Source: Candidatus Obscuribacterales bacterium
GTDB taxonomy: Bacteria; Cyanobacteriota; Vampirovibrionia; Obscuribacterales; Obscuribacteraceae
Reading direction: 5' to 3'
Length of the DNA stretch: 64,000 nt
Assembly (NCBI GenBank): GCA_019637435.1
Contig: JAHBVO010000001.1
Coordinates: 744,001 to 808,000 of the forward strand
The notes beneath the pieces were generated by a model. It had not been told where the DNA came from and made no database searches. It saw only the letters and a list, made by a program, of their open reading frames with translations. Shown piece after piece: positions 1-8,464 of this stretch (its first letter is position 1; every line of letters starts with the position of its first letter). The position numbers and the translations under genes were made by a program.

Positions 1-1
1 C

Positions 2-727
2 GTCGAAGCCGAACGTTTATGCGGGGAAGCATCTATACGGCATTTCAACAGCGGTATTTTGCACATGTGCAGAGCGCATCTTGCTATGAACCGAAATGAT
101 TATGCTAACGCGATCAGGTGGTTCAATGGCGCTCTTTTGTACTCGCCGGAACTCACAGAGATCTATGGGTATCGAGCCTGGTGTTATGAGAAGCGCGGCC
201 ATGATTGTTGGTTTGCAGGGTGTTCAGATTCAACTACGTTTTATGCGAATGCCATTGCCGATTGCGACAGGGCTATAAAACTAGAGCCATCAGGCGCGAT
301 TCATTATATGGAACGCGGGTGGTCTAAGTATATGTCGCACACTTCAGATTGGGGATTGGAAGACTTATCGAGTGCGATCAAATTAGATCCTTCGTTTCTG
401 CTTGCCCTTAGCATGCGCTCCGAGGTCTTCAGTAAGCTTGGGCTTGAGGAAAAGTCTCATGCTGACAAAGTCGCAGCGGTCAAGATAACACCAACGAATC
501 CATCTGACTATTACATACGATTTCAAGTTCAAAAAGACTTGGGTGATAAGTCAGGTGCAATTGAGTCTCTGTCAAAATGTCTGGAGTCGAATCCTGTTCA
601 TTACGGCAAAGAGTCGATTCGAAACGCTTACAACGCTCGAGCACTCTTGCGCTTTCAAACTGCTGATTTCTTTGGCGCGCTAGCTGACTATGAGCAAGGT
701 CTTCGTGTCGAGAGAGGCAAATATTGA
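2..727 (+). CDS. TPR-repeat protein, 5' end outside the window
   Basis: The frame is open to the left edge of the window, and residues before the first in-frame TTG (59) and ATG (65) still read like helical repeat, so the true start probably lies upstream. About 241 residues are visible. They contain four or five tetratricopeptide hairpins, for example YANAIRWFNGALLYSPE and YANAIADCDRAIKLEPSG, with the usual Ala/Gly at the packing positions and Pro at repeat ends. TPRs are protein-interaction scaffolds and no catalytic motif is visible. The gene ends TGA-TAG, immediately followed by the ATG of a second TPR gene in the same frame, so the two are probably co-transcribed. The specific role is unknown. 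Confidence 0.8.
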   Translation, partial: VEAERLCGEASIRHFNSGILHMCRAHLAMNRNDYANAIRWFNGALLYSPELTEIYGYRAWCYEKRGHDCWFAGCSDSTTFYANAIADCDRAIKLEPSGAIHYMERGWSKYMSHTSDWGLEDLSSAIKLDPSFLLALSMRSEVFSKLGLEEKSHADKVAAVKITPTNPSDYYIRFQVQKDLGDKSGAIESLSKCLESNPVHYGKESIRNAYNARALLRFQTADFFGALADYEQGLRVERGKY

Positions 728-730
728 TAG

Positions 731-1756
731 ATGTCCAAGTTCTTTGAACGTGCTAGTGTCCAGATGAGCATTGTTTTGGTGTTCGGACTCTCTGCTGTGA
801 CTCTATCGATGTTCTTGCAACTTCGGATTGGCAATTCACACCGGGTTTCGGCCTCCGTGGTAGAGCATCTCGGTGTCGTGAACATCAAAGACCCAAATTT
901 CCCGCGTTGGTTAAGAACTGTTTTCGCGTCTGAGAAGCTGCAGCGGCGAAAAGAAGCCCGCAAATATATCGATGCTTATAGCGAAAGAATCTTGTACAAC
1001 CCGTCGTCCGTCGAGGCATATAGCCAGCTGGGTGCAGTATGGGCGAGACTCGGTGAGATTGAATTGGCAAAGAAATTTCTTTCGAAATCGATCGAGTTGT
1101 CACCAAGTGCAGATGCATTTTTTTACAGAGGCCTCGTGTACGCAGATGAGCACTTTCACGAGCTCGCGGTCAAAGATTTTGATGCCGCTATCAAGCTTAG
1201 TCCTGCGAATCCCGAGTATTATCGAGCTCGTGCTTGGAGCCGCGGTTGTATCAAGCTATCCACCGGTGCGTATGAAGACTTCTCCACCTCGATAAAACTT
1301 AAGCGAGATGCTCGCACGTTGACCGATCGCGGTCTGCTGAGCTATTTTATCCTTCGAGATTTTAAAGGTGCTCTTCGTGATGCACAAGATGCAGAGCGGC
1401 TGGCGCCGGGTTTCATTCCAGCGATCGCTCTCCAGTCGCGCGTTCTGTTATCCATGGGAAACTTGGAGGCGGCTCGGCGACTGAGTAAGATTGTAATATC
1501 CGAGGATATGGCGATTACGGTCCCTTATGTATTAGCGCATGCGCAATCATGTGAGATTATCGGTGACAAGGAGCGCGCCGCCGATGATTATAGGTTGGCC
1601 CTTTGTCTCGCTCGGGTTGATAGTGATGCGCACTGTCGGCTTGACGGCATATATTATGCTCGAGCACATTTACGATATGAGCTTCGAGATTATTTCGGTT
1701 CGGCAATTGACCTCCTCAGATGTTACTTCCGACAAGTCTTTCGAACGGCGCATTGA
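731..1756 (+). CDS. Membrane-anchored TPR-repeat protein
   Basis: A 341-aa protein whose N-terminus has one hydrophobic segment (about residues 11-28, MSIVLVFGLSAVTLSMFLQL) that could act as a signal anchor. It is followed by about six to seven TPR hairpins from residue 60 to the end, such as AYSQLGAVWARLGEIELAKK and AVKDFDAAIKLSPANPEYYR. The start ATG lies three bases after the previous TPR gene's stop and is in frame with it, which suggests translational coupling and tandem duplication. The topology would put the TPR array on the outer face, or in the cytoplasm if the segment is reversed. The partner is unknown. The last 15 residues do not look like TPR. Confidence 0.8.
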   Translation: MSKFFERASVQMSIVLVFGLSAVTLSMFLQLRIGNSHRVSASVVEHLGVVNIKDPNFPRWLRTVFASEKLQRRKEARKYIDAYSERILYNPSSVEAYSQLGAVWARLGEIELAKKFLSKSIELSPSADAFFYRGLVYADEHFHELAVKDFDAAIKLSPANPEYYRARAWSRGCIKLSTGAYEDFSTSIKLKRDARTLTDRGLLSYFILRDFKGALRDAQDAERLAPGFIPAIALQSRVLLSMGNLEAARRLSKIVISEDMAITVPYVLAHAQSCEIIGDKERAADDYRLALCLARVDSDAHCRLDGIYYARAHLRYELRDYFGSAIDLLRCYFRQVFRTAH

Positions 1757-1851
1757 CACCATATTTGGTAGCAAAATCCTTTGGCTAAGTGGTATTAACT
1801 TGTTTCAATCAACCGGAACCATGCTCGTCGGCAGCCGTCAGTTGGTTCATA

Positions 1852-2943
1852 ATGGACCTGAGCCAGAGCAGAAGATCATCAATGTCCTCAAAAATTCTCT
1901 CGGTGACTACAGAAGTCACGCACTTCATTCATCGCTTCTTCCTTCCGTTGTTACTGCTAAGTTACATCCTCTCGGGAGTAGCTCCTGAGGCTGGTCTTGC
2001 GCTTCGACACATTTCTTTCGGCTCGGTTGATTTGCCCGGACTCGGTCGCACGAATCTTTCGTTATCGCTTTTAATGCTTTCGTTTCTGCTGTTCAATGCA
2101 GGCTTAGGTGTTCAAACGAAAGAGCTGATCAATCTTCGCAAGCAACCATGGTTAATTGCCGTCGGGTTTCTCGCCAACATTCTTGCCCCGATCTTCTTGG
2201 TCGTGACTTTTCACGGTCTTCTGACTAAGTGGCACAATCCTGATGAACTTCAAAATTTGCTTGTCGGGCTCGCTCTCATTGCCGCTATGCCTATTGCAGG
2301 GTCATCTGCAGCCTGGGCGCAGAACGCGAATGGAAACATAAGCCTGAGTCTTGGTCTCGTATTGTCTTCGACGATTCTAAGCCCGCTTACTACGCCACTG
2401 GTTTTGCATCTCTATGGCATGCTCACGCATGGAGACTATTCCGAAGATTTGCACGAACTCGCGACGCAGGGGACTAACGCCTTTCTTTGTCTGACAGTCG
2501 TGCTCCCTTCTCTGTTAGGAATGGCGACTCATGCTCTCCTCGGTGAACACCGAACGTCAAGATTGAAACCGCTATTGAAGCTCGCAAACTTCATCGTGTT
2601 GCTTTTGCTCAACTACTCAAACGCTTCAATCAGTCTGCCTCAGGTGTTCTTGAAGCCGGACTGGGACTTGCTCGTATTCGTTCTTTTCATCACATGTGTC
2701 GTTTGTATTGTTGCCTTTTTTGCAGGTTGGCTTATATCTTTTGTGTTTAAAACCGATCAAGCGGATCGCGCGGCACTGATGTTCAGTCTTGGCATGAACA
2801 ATAATGGCACCGGCTTGGTTCTCGCGAGCGCGGCTCTGGCTGACCATCCGGCGGTTCTTGTTCCAATGATTTTTTACACCTTGGTTCAGCAGGTGATCGC
2901 TGCCGGTGTCGATAAGTGGATGTTTAAGCCGAAGGGCGATTAG
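1852..2943 (+). CDS. Bile acid:sodium symporter (BASS/SBF-like) family transporter
   Basis: A 363-aa polytopic membrane protein with about nine to ten hydrophobic segments. The segment AAMPIAGSSAAWAQNANGN corresponds to the first crossover region of the BASS fold. GMNNNGTGLVLASAALADHP matches the second conserved crossover region, where Na+ is bound in characterised members. BASS proteins co-transport Na+ with organic anions such as bile acids, pyruvate or pantoate; the substrate here cannot be read from sequence. The frame is open back to a TTG at 1789, but those residues are not membrane-like, so the ATG at 1852 (or 1882) is more likely. The stop overlaps the stop of the convergent glycosyltransferase gene by two bases. 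Confidence 0.85.
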   Translation: MDLSQSRRSSMSSKILSVTTEVTHFIHRFFLPLLLLSYILSGVAPEAGLALRHISFGSVDLPGLGRTNLSLSLLMLSFLLFNAGLGVQTKELINLRKQPWLIAVGFLANILAPIFLVVTFHGLLTKWHNPDELQNLLVGLALIAAMPIAGSSAAWAQNANGNISLSLGLVLSSTILSPLTTPLVLHLYGMLTHGDYSEDLHELATQGTNAFLCLTVVLPSLLGMATHALLGEHRTSRLKPLLKLANFIVLLLLNYSNASISLPQVFLKPDWDLLVFVLFITCVVCIVAFFAGWLISFVFKTDQADRAALMFSLGMNNNGTGLVLASAALADHPAVLVPMIFYTLVQQVIAAGVDKWMFKPKGD

Positions 2944-4577
2944 TCCGCTTTCGACAACTCATCCAACGTCATCAAATTCCACTTCCCGCATTTCTTCACT
3001 GAGTGATAATGCGTCGGAAAAAACGGCTGCAAGATTGCGAAATTTTTGTCATCGAGAATTAGATAATGAGGACCGGACGTCGTCTCTAAATATTTCTGGA
3101 AGTCCAACGGTCCGTTGATTTCAAACACCTTCCGCTGTGCATAGAACGCAGCTTTAGGGCTCTCCTGTTCGATAACTGCGATACTGGCACTGCGGTCGCT
3201 CGCTGCGGCTTTTACGACTTGCTCAAGGGCTGCCGGACCAAGTCTGTATGTTTGCTGAATGCCGATTGGCACCAGCGCTGCGCACGCCAGAAGGCTGGAA
3301 ACGAAAAGCGCTATGATGCCTTGATGCAGTTTGGATTTGTAAACTAAGACACCATATGCGGTGTAACCCAGAACGAATAGCACGGTGCAGATTGTTGCAA
3401 GTGATTGCAGGTCGGATGCTCCATCAAACATCTTCGGGAATACGAATAGACTGCCCAGTCCACCGAGAACGAGAACGGGAGCACCCCATAAAATGAAGCG
3501 ACGTTTGCCGAGCCGAATTATAGTATCCAGATAAATTCCTGCAAGGATGGCGATCGGTGGAGCCAGCGGAAGCAGGTATGTTGGGAGTTTCGATGATGAT
3601 ATCGTAAGTAGAACAAGAGTTCCGACGAACCAACAGGAAGCCGCGATGATTAGTTGAACTCGCGGGCTCTCAGAAAATCTGCGGTTCTTTCTGAAGCGGA
3701 AAACAATCGGAGCTCCCACGAGCAGCGGAAGCGAGGGGACAAATCCGCCAAGAAGGAAGGGGGTGTAGAACCAGACTGGGTACAGGTGTGAAGGCAACTG
3801 TCCCATCAATCTTCCGAAGTTTTGTTTGATAAAAAAGTAGGTAGTAAATTCACCGTGCGAAGCAATGTGCTCCGCGACGAACCACGGCAAAGCCACCGCC
3901 AGTAGTACCACCACGGCGACCAACGGTTTGAGAGATAAGAATCTTTTGTGAAAGTGCTCGGGTGTGCGGCTGGTGCAGAGCAGGAAACCTCCTACGCAAG
4001 TTCCCACCACCACTATCGCCAATGGTCCCTTACAGAGCAGGGCCAAACCTAAGGACACGTATGCCGGAATCAGGCACTTTGAACTGCCCTTGATGAGCGC
4101 TGCGAGCAAGAGCAGGTTGGTTACGGTTGTGAGCAAGGTCAACGGCATGTCCGTCAGCGCAACGTGTCCGACGATGACGAAAAGAGGCATCGCGACCAGG
4201 GCGAGCGCTGCTAAGAATGCGGCTCTGCGGCTAACGAATCTTCTGCTTAGCGAATAGACTACAAGCGCGGTTGCGATTGCGCACAAAGCGGAGGGTAATC
4301 GTGCGGCAAATGTGTTGACGCCGAAGCTCAGGTACGATGCGATAATCAACCAATAGGTCAATATCGGTTTGTCGTAAAACGGCGTAAAGTTCAAATATGG
4401 AGTTATGAAGTCCCCCCGATTCAGCATCTCGCGGGCGGCTTCAGAGTAATACGCATCGCTGGTATTCACCAGACCGGCGGAACCTAACGCTGGGAAAAAC
4501 ATCAGGCTCGCAAGTACAAATATCTTCCAGAGGGTTTTACAGTCCGGCTCATCGGACAGGCTCGAACAGAAATTCAT
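2940..4577 (-). CDS. ArnT/PMT-like membrane glycosyltransferase
   Basis: A 545-aa integral membrane protein with about 11-12 hydrophobic segments and a short soluble C-terminal part. Near the N-terminus, SDAYYSEAAREMLNRGDFI followed by FYDKPILTYWL fits the first periplasmic loop of GT83 (ArnT) and PMT_2 enzymes. In that loop an acidic pair and the DKPPLYYW-type motif form the active site. Family members transfer sugars from a polyprenyl-phosphate carrier to lipid A or other envelope acceptors. The canonical Asp-Glu pair reads Ser-Asp here, so the catalytic acid may be shifted. It lies 85 bp downstream of the sensor kinase on the same strand and could be part of that operon. Donor and acceptor are unknown. 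Confidence 0.85.
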   Translation of the reverse strand: MNFCSSLSDEPDCKTLWKIFVLASLMFFPALGSAGLVNTSDAYYSEAAREMLNRGDFITPYLNFTPFYDKPILTYWLIIASYLSFGVNTFAARLPSALCAIATALVVYSLSRRFVSRRAAFLAALALVAMPLFVIVGHVALTDMPLTLLTTVTNLLLLAALIKGSSKCLIPAYVSLGLALLCKGPLAIVVVGTCVGGFLLCTSRTPEHFHKRFLSLKPLVAVVVLLAVALPWFVAEHIASHGEFTTYFFIKQNFGRLMGQLPSHLYPVWFYTPFLLGGFVPSLPLLVGAPIVFRFRKNRRFSESPRVQLIIAASCWFVGTLVLLTISSSKLPTYLLPLAPPIAILAGIYLDTIIRLGKRRFILWGAPVLVLGGLGSLFVFPKMFDGASDLQSLATICTVLFVLGYTAYGVLVYKSKLHQGIIALFVSSLLACAALVPIGIQQTYRLGPAALEQVVKAAASDRSASIAVIEQESPKAAFYAQRKVFEINGPLDFQKYLETTSGPHYLILDDKNFAILQPFFPTHYHSVKKCGKWNLMTLDELSKAD

Positions 4578-4662
4578 GGTTGCCAGTTTCGCTCATACGG
4601 GGAACGCCACTTGCAATATTAGCCCTTGCTGGTAAAGATTCGGTAGAGAAATCCGACTCGTG

Positions 4663-5943
4663 CTAAGCAACTGGAACGCCGCTTGCAGTCTTGATTGCGG
4701 CTGCTCGCAATCTGACTGTGAATGTCGATCCTATATCTACTTTGCTCTGTACGTCTATGCTTCCACCAATTTTTGCAACGATCGCCTGAGTGATTGATAG
4801 ACCCAAGCCGCTGCCGCCATGCTGCCTCGACCGAGCTTTGTCGGCCCGCCAGAATCGCTCGAAAACTTTCTGCAAGTCATCCTGACTGATACCAATTCCG
4901 GTATCGCTAACTGATACCTCAATAACGCTGTTTTTACGCTCAGCCGAAATCTCGACTCTTCCACCGTTTGGCGTATATCGCAATGCGTTTTCAACGAGGT
5001 TCTGAAAGACCTGTCTGAGCTCGTCTTCTTCTGATTCTACGTACAAATTCTCAGCCATGCTGCTAACAACATGTATATCCTTTTCTTTTGCTAGCCATCG
5101 AGTGAGGTCGCAAACTTCTCGTAGAAGTTTCCCCACATCTTGCGGTGCAGTTCGAGGCTCCGCAAGTTTATTATCCAAGCGGCTGAGCTGTAGCAATGCA
5201 GTGACGAGGTGATCCATTTGCGAGCTTGCGCTCGAAATCATCTTGAATTTTTCGCGGTCCGACTCACGCATTCCTTCATCGTACTTCAACGCAACGCCGC
5301 TGTTGGCGCTGATTGCTGTCACAGGTGTTCTCAATTCATGCGAAGCATCTGCCGTAAATTGTTTGAGTGTTTCGATACTTTGGTAAACAGGCTGCAGCGA
5401 TTTGCTCGTCAAGAAGGTGATTCCTAGACCGCTTAATATGCTTGCGAAGACGACTGAAATCGCCAGTCCGAATTGGAGATGGTTCATTGCCCGCTCGAGG
5501 TCGCTTAGGGGTTGCGCCACTCGCGCATATCCCAGCAAGGCACCGTTAACAATTACAGCTTTGGTAAATAGCATCGCGTGCGGTTTATCTTGCGTTTGAA
5601 AACCGCCATCGACGATCAGGGGCATTGAAACACTCAGCGCGCCCTTTTCAATCCTCAACTTCCGGTCTTTATCGAACCACTGTAAGCGCATGTCCGCAAG
5701 CGATTCGGAGGCGGACGCCGGTAGCTGGCTCACGATGAGATCAGGCAGCGGCTCCTCGTGATCTTCTCTATCGTAATCAATAGAAGAGATCACGCCATCT
5801 GTCATTCTCTCCAGATGTGAGCGAACATCGTTATAAAAACCTTCGCGAACAACCAGATAGAGAACTGAAGAAAACGCGATTAGAACTGCCGCAAAAACGG
5901 CGGTGTTATAGATGGCGAGTTTGCGCTCCAGGCTTCTTTTCAT
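4663..5943 (-). CDS. Two-component sensor histidine kinase, CusS/CzcS-like
   Basis: A 426-aa inner-membrane sensor. It has TM1 at about residues 13-32, a periplasmic sensor of about 125 residues, TM2 at about 158-178, a short linker, a HisKA domain with phospho-acceptor His202 in SHELRTPV, and a HATPase_c domain with NALRYTP (N box), DTGIG (G1) and GGSGLGL (G2). Its ATG overlaps the stop of the response-regulator gene (TAATG), so the pair is translationally coupled. Position beside an HME-RND efflux pair suggests metal sensing. The sensor region has several Asp/Glu/His residues (DYDREDHEEP) that could bind cations, but this is inference. An alternative output is the downstream ArnT-like gene. 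Confidence 0.92.
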   Translation of the reverse strand: MKRSLERKLAIYNTAVFAAVLIAFSSVLYLVVREGFYNDVRSHLERMTDGVISSIDYDREDHEEPLPDLIVSQLPASASESLADMRLQWFDKDRKLRIEKGALSVSMPLIVDGGFQTQDKPHAMLFTKAVIVNGALLGYARVAQPLSDLERAMNHLQFGLAISVVFASILSGLGITFLTSKSLQPVYQSIETLKQFTADASHELRTPVTAISANSGVALKYDEGMRESDREKFKMISSASSQMDHLVTALLQLSRLDNKLAEPRTAPQDVGKLLREVCDLTRWLAKEKDIHVVSSMAENLYVESEEDELRQVFQNLVENALRYTPNGGRVEISAERKNSVIEVSVSDTGIGISQDDLQKVFERFWRADKARSRQHGGSGLGLSITQAIVAKIGGSIDVQSKVDIGSTFTVRLRAAAIKTASGVPVA

Positions 5944-6626
5944 TAATAGTTGCCGTCGACCAATTTTAATCGGTAACCGAAGCCGAAAACCGTTTCAACG
6001 GTATTCTTCGGGCAGCCTGCGCGGAATAGCTTGTTGCGCAGACCTTTGATGTGAGACTTTATCACGGATTCAGTGGGCGCCTCCTCGAAGTGCCAGAGTT
6101 TTTCGATTAAATCTCGAGCACTGAAAGTCTGTCCCGGATTACGCAAGAAGGTCAACAAAAGCCGATATTCCGTTGGTGTGAGGTCAACCTTTCCGCCTTT
6201 ATATTTGATATCGGCCGATTTCAGGTCAGCTTTTAAATCGCCCACATTCAAGGTTGTGTTTGTTTGACTGTTACGGCGAAGATGGGCTCTAATTCTGGCG
6301 CCAAGTTCTTCCAGGTCGAATGGTTTCACGACATAGTCATCGGCACCGGCATCCAGTCCATATATTTTGTCCAGCTTCTCACCGCGTGCCGTCAGCATCA
6401 GGATCTTGCCTGCGTAACCGTTCTGTCTCAGTTTTTGGCAGAGTGTGACACCGTCAAGCTTCGGCAGCATCCAATCGAGCAGTATGAGATCATACGCTTC
6501 CGAATTACAGAGCTCCCAAGCCTGCTCGCCGTCTAACGCATAATCGACGACATATTTTTGGTGCTCCAAATCCTCTTTCAAGGGTTTAACGATGCGAAAA
6601 TCGTCTTCGACGACCAGTATTCTCAT
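5943..6626 (-). CDS. OmpR-family response regulator, CusR/CzcR-like
   Basis: A 227-aa regulator. The receiver domain (residues 1-115) has the acidic pocket VVEDD, phospho-acceptor Asp51 in LLDWMLP, and the KPFDLEEL switch region. The C-terminal winged-helix DNA-binding domain (about 125-224) has the LTPTEYRLLLTFLRNPG start and the VIKSHIKGLRNKL recognition-helix region typical of OmpR/PhoB proteins. It is the first gene of a unit that continues into the sensor kinase. It is divergent from the efflux adaptor gene, and the intervening region carries an ACA-N4-TGT inverted repeat of the kind bound by metal-responsive OmpR regulators, a likely target. Confidence 0.93.
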   Translation of the reverse strand: MRILVVEDDFRIVKPLKEDLEHQKYVVDYALDGEQAWELCNSEAYDLILLDWMLPKLDGVTLCQKLRQNGYAGKILMLTARGEKLDKIYGLDAGADDYVVKPFDLEELGARIRAHLRRNSQTNTTLNVGDLKADLKSADIKYKGGKVDLTPTEYRLLLTFLRNPGQTFSARDLIEKLWHFEEAPTESVIKSHIKGLRNKLFRAGCPKNTVETVFGFGYRLKLVDGNY

Positions 6627-6673
6627 ATCAGTTAAGCGGATGGTGGGCGGGTTTGATTATGTCGAGGCTTTGC

Positions 6674-6689
6674 AAACGCAAGTGCGTTT
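6674..6689. promoter_or_regulatory. Inverted repeat AAACGCA-AG-TGCGTTT
   Basis: A perfect 7-bp inverted repeat with a 2-bp centre, 48 bp upstream of the response-regulator start codon. It is dimeric-operator-like and could be an autoregulatory site. No protein can be assigned from sequence. Confidence 0.35.
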
Positions 6690-6750
6690 TCTTCCAAAAA
6701 CGAGCCAGGACACTGCCATGGTACTAAATGCGGTGTCCGTTGTAACCTTT

Positions 6751-6771
6751 GATCATAAGTCGATCATAAGT
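6751..6771. promoter_or_regulatory. Tandem direct repeat GATCATAAGT spaced by one helical turn
   Basis: Two identical copies of GATCATAAGT (6751-6760 and 6762-6771) start 11 bp apart. OmpR-family regulators typically bind direct repeats with this spacing, so the site could serve the adjacent regulator. Its length and phasing make chance unlikely, but the assignment is inference. Confidence 0.45.
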
Positions 6772-6793
6772 TCCAATGTTTTCGTCCAAAACC

Positions 6794-6809
6794 ATTACAA
6801 ACCTGTAAT
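6794..6809. promoter_or_regulatory. Operator-like palindrome ATTACA-AACC-TGTAAT
   Basis: A perfect 6-bp inverted repeat with a 4-bp spacer. It resembles the cop/cus/czc-type boxes (ACA-N4-TGT cores) recognised by metal-responsive OmpR-family regulators. It sits midway between the regulator gene and the efflux operon. A degenerate second copy lies at 7014-7029. Confidence 0.55.
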
Positions 6810-7013
6810 CAAACCGTTTGCGAGTTCATTCCATTTGTGTCCTTCTCAAGCGGTGATTTCGCTGCGAAAGAATTGTCCTTTCAACCTTTCAGAAACAGCG
6901 AAAGCCGTTTGCAAGTCACGGATTAGTAGGATGTAATAGAGCAAACACCAGCAATCTAGAAAAACGATTTCAGCATAAGCGGTTTTGTACCGCGAAAATA
7001 ATTATTGGAAACG

Positions 7014-7029
7014 ATCACAAGCCTGTCAC
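7014..7029 (+). promoter_or_regulatory. Second ACA-N4-TGT box next to a -10-like TATAGT
   Basis: ATCACA-AGCC-TGTCAC keeps the ACA-N4-TGT core and the CC centre of the 6794 box. TATAGT at 7051-7056 could be a -10 element, and the hexamer 17 bp upstream (CACAGA) is a poor -35. The box would then end next to the -35, the place where a class II activator replaces a weak -35. If so, transcription would begin around 7063 and the ATG at 7067 would be nearly leaderless. Confidence 0.4.
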
Positions 7030-7066
7030 AGAAGCGCTTGCGGGGCGTTTTATAGTGACTACAATT

Positions 7067-8434
7067 ATGACAGAAGCGGGGAAACCAGAGTTGCCGAAGC
7101 CGAGTATAAAAGTCGCCGACGTTCGTAAATGCTTATTGAGCATGAGCTTCTTGTCTGCAGTTTTATTGACCGGCTGTAAGTCTGAGGCCTTATTGAACGT
7201 CCATCCCGTGCAAGCCTATAGCGGCTCGCCTGTCCCAGCGCCCAAGCCATCGACCAGGACGATTGTCTCGCTCGCCGAACAGCCGAATGCCCTGGCTAGA
7301 ATTAAAGTTGATGTTGCTAGAACACGCGCTCTGGATCATCTTATAGAAGCAACTGCCCAGCTTCAGGCTAACGCCAATGCTGTAACTCGTGTCAGTCCAC
7401 CCATCTCTGGCAAAGTCACGGCTGTCTCGGCGAATCTGGGTGATACCGTGAAAAAGGGTCAGGTCCTCGCCACCATCACCAGTCAGGAGATTGGCTCCCT
7501 GGTGACTGATCTATTTAAAGCCGAAACCGACATTGATTCTCAGCTTGCCAGCGATAAGATGCAGATTGATTTTGATTTGAAACAGACCGAGTCGCAGCTA
7601 GCATTGTGTCGCAAACAGTTCGAGCGCGCGAAGCTCCTTCTCGATGAAAAGATTGGTTCTCAAGCCGCTCTCGAATCGGCGCAAACGGAGTTCGAGCAGC
7701 ATGGTCTGACTATTGAAGCTCTTAACCAGAAGAAGGCGAAGGCGGAAGCCATAGCTGAGAACAAGAAACGTCTCGCGCGCGAGTCTCTTGAGCAGAAGCT
7801 TATGGTGCTTGGGATGCCGTGCAGTACGATTAGCAAAATCCTGAAGGATCGCAGTGTAATCAATATGATTCCGATTCAAACCCCGCAAGCCGGGATTGTT
7901 TTGGAGCGCAATGTGAACCTCGGCGAACTTGTGGACCCTTCCAAGTCATTGTTTGTTGTCGACGATATTGACAATCTCTGGCTTGTGGCGGACATCTTCG
8001 AACAGGACGTCCAGAGCGTAAAAGCTGGACAAAACATCGAATTCAAAGTTGATTGCTTTCCGAACAAGACGTTCACTGGCAAGCTCGACTATGTAGCCGG
8101 CACGATCAATCCTGACACACGGACGCTCGCAGTCAGGGCAATCGTGGGCAATCCCGGTTTTAAGCTAAAGCCGAAAATGTTCGCGCGTATGAAAGTCTTC
8201 GGAGAAAAGCGCGCTGTCTTAGCGATTCCCGCATCGGCTATTCAGGACGCAGGTTCCGAAAAAGTCGTATACATCCCGCTCTCAAACGGTCAGTTCGAAG
8301 AACGGAGAATCACAGCCGGCGAGGATGCCGGCGGTTTTGTCGAAGTCTTGAAGGGTCTCAAAGCCGGCGACAAAGTTGTCGTCAACGGCTCGTTCACTTT
8401 AAGATCTCAGGCACTGAAGCAGGGACGCTACTAA
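7067..8434 (+). CDS. Periplasmic adaptor (membrane fusion) subunit of metal RND efflux, CzcB-like
   Basis: A protein of about 455 aa. The N-terminus has positive charges followed by a hydrophobic stretch ending in LLTGC, a good lipobox, so it is probably an inner-membrane-anchored lipoprotein. The middle has a biotinyl-lipoyl-like half (ISGKVTAVSANLGDTVKKGQ), a long alpha-helical hairpin (about 155-270), the second half (TPQAGIVLERNVNLGELVD), a beta-barrel domain, and a membrane-proximal domain ending in LKAGDKVVVNGSF. Such adaptors link the RND pump to an outer-membrane channel. The frame also starts at a GTG (7055), but that codon overlaps the likely -10, so ATG 7067 is preferred. The RND gene follows after 30 bp. 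Confidence 0.9.
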   Translation: MTEAGKPELPKPSIKVADVRKCLLSMSFLSAVLLTGCKSEALLNVHPVQAYSGSPVPAPKPSTRTIVSLAEQPNALARIKVDVARTRALDHLIEATAQLQANANAVTRVSPPISGKVTAVSANLGDTVKKGQVLATITSQEIGSLVTDLFKAETDIDSQLASDKMQIDFDLKQTESQLALCRKQFERAKLLLDEKIGSQAALESAQTEFEQHGLTIEALNQKKAKAEAIAENKKRLARESLEQKLMVLGMPCSTISKILKDRSVINMIPIQTPQAGIVLERNVNLGELVDPSKSLFVVDDIDNLWLVADIFEQDVQSVKAGQNIEFKVDCFPNKTFTGKLDYVAGTINPDTRTLAVRAIVGNPGFKLKPKMFARMKVFGEKRAVLAIPASAIQDAGSEKVVYIPLSNGQFEERRITAGEDAGGFVEVLKGLKAGDKVVVNGSFTLRSQALKQGRY

Positions 8435-8464
8435 TCGCACTTCTATTGCCGTCAGCCGGTTTAA

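Noticed and set aside
725..730. Possible selenocysteine UGA between the two TPR genes
   Set aside because: The UGA is directly followed by UAG in frame, and TPR proteins have no redox site that would need selenocysteine.
1539..1988. A 149-codon plus-strand frame across the TPR and transporter genes
   Set aside because: It overlaps two better-supported genes in other frames and does not look like a protein family.
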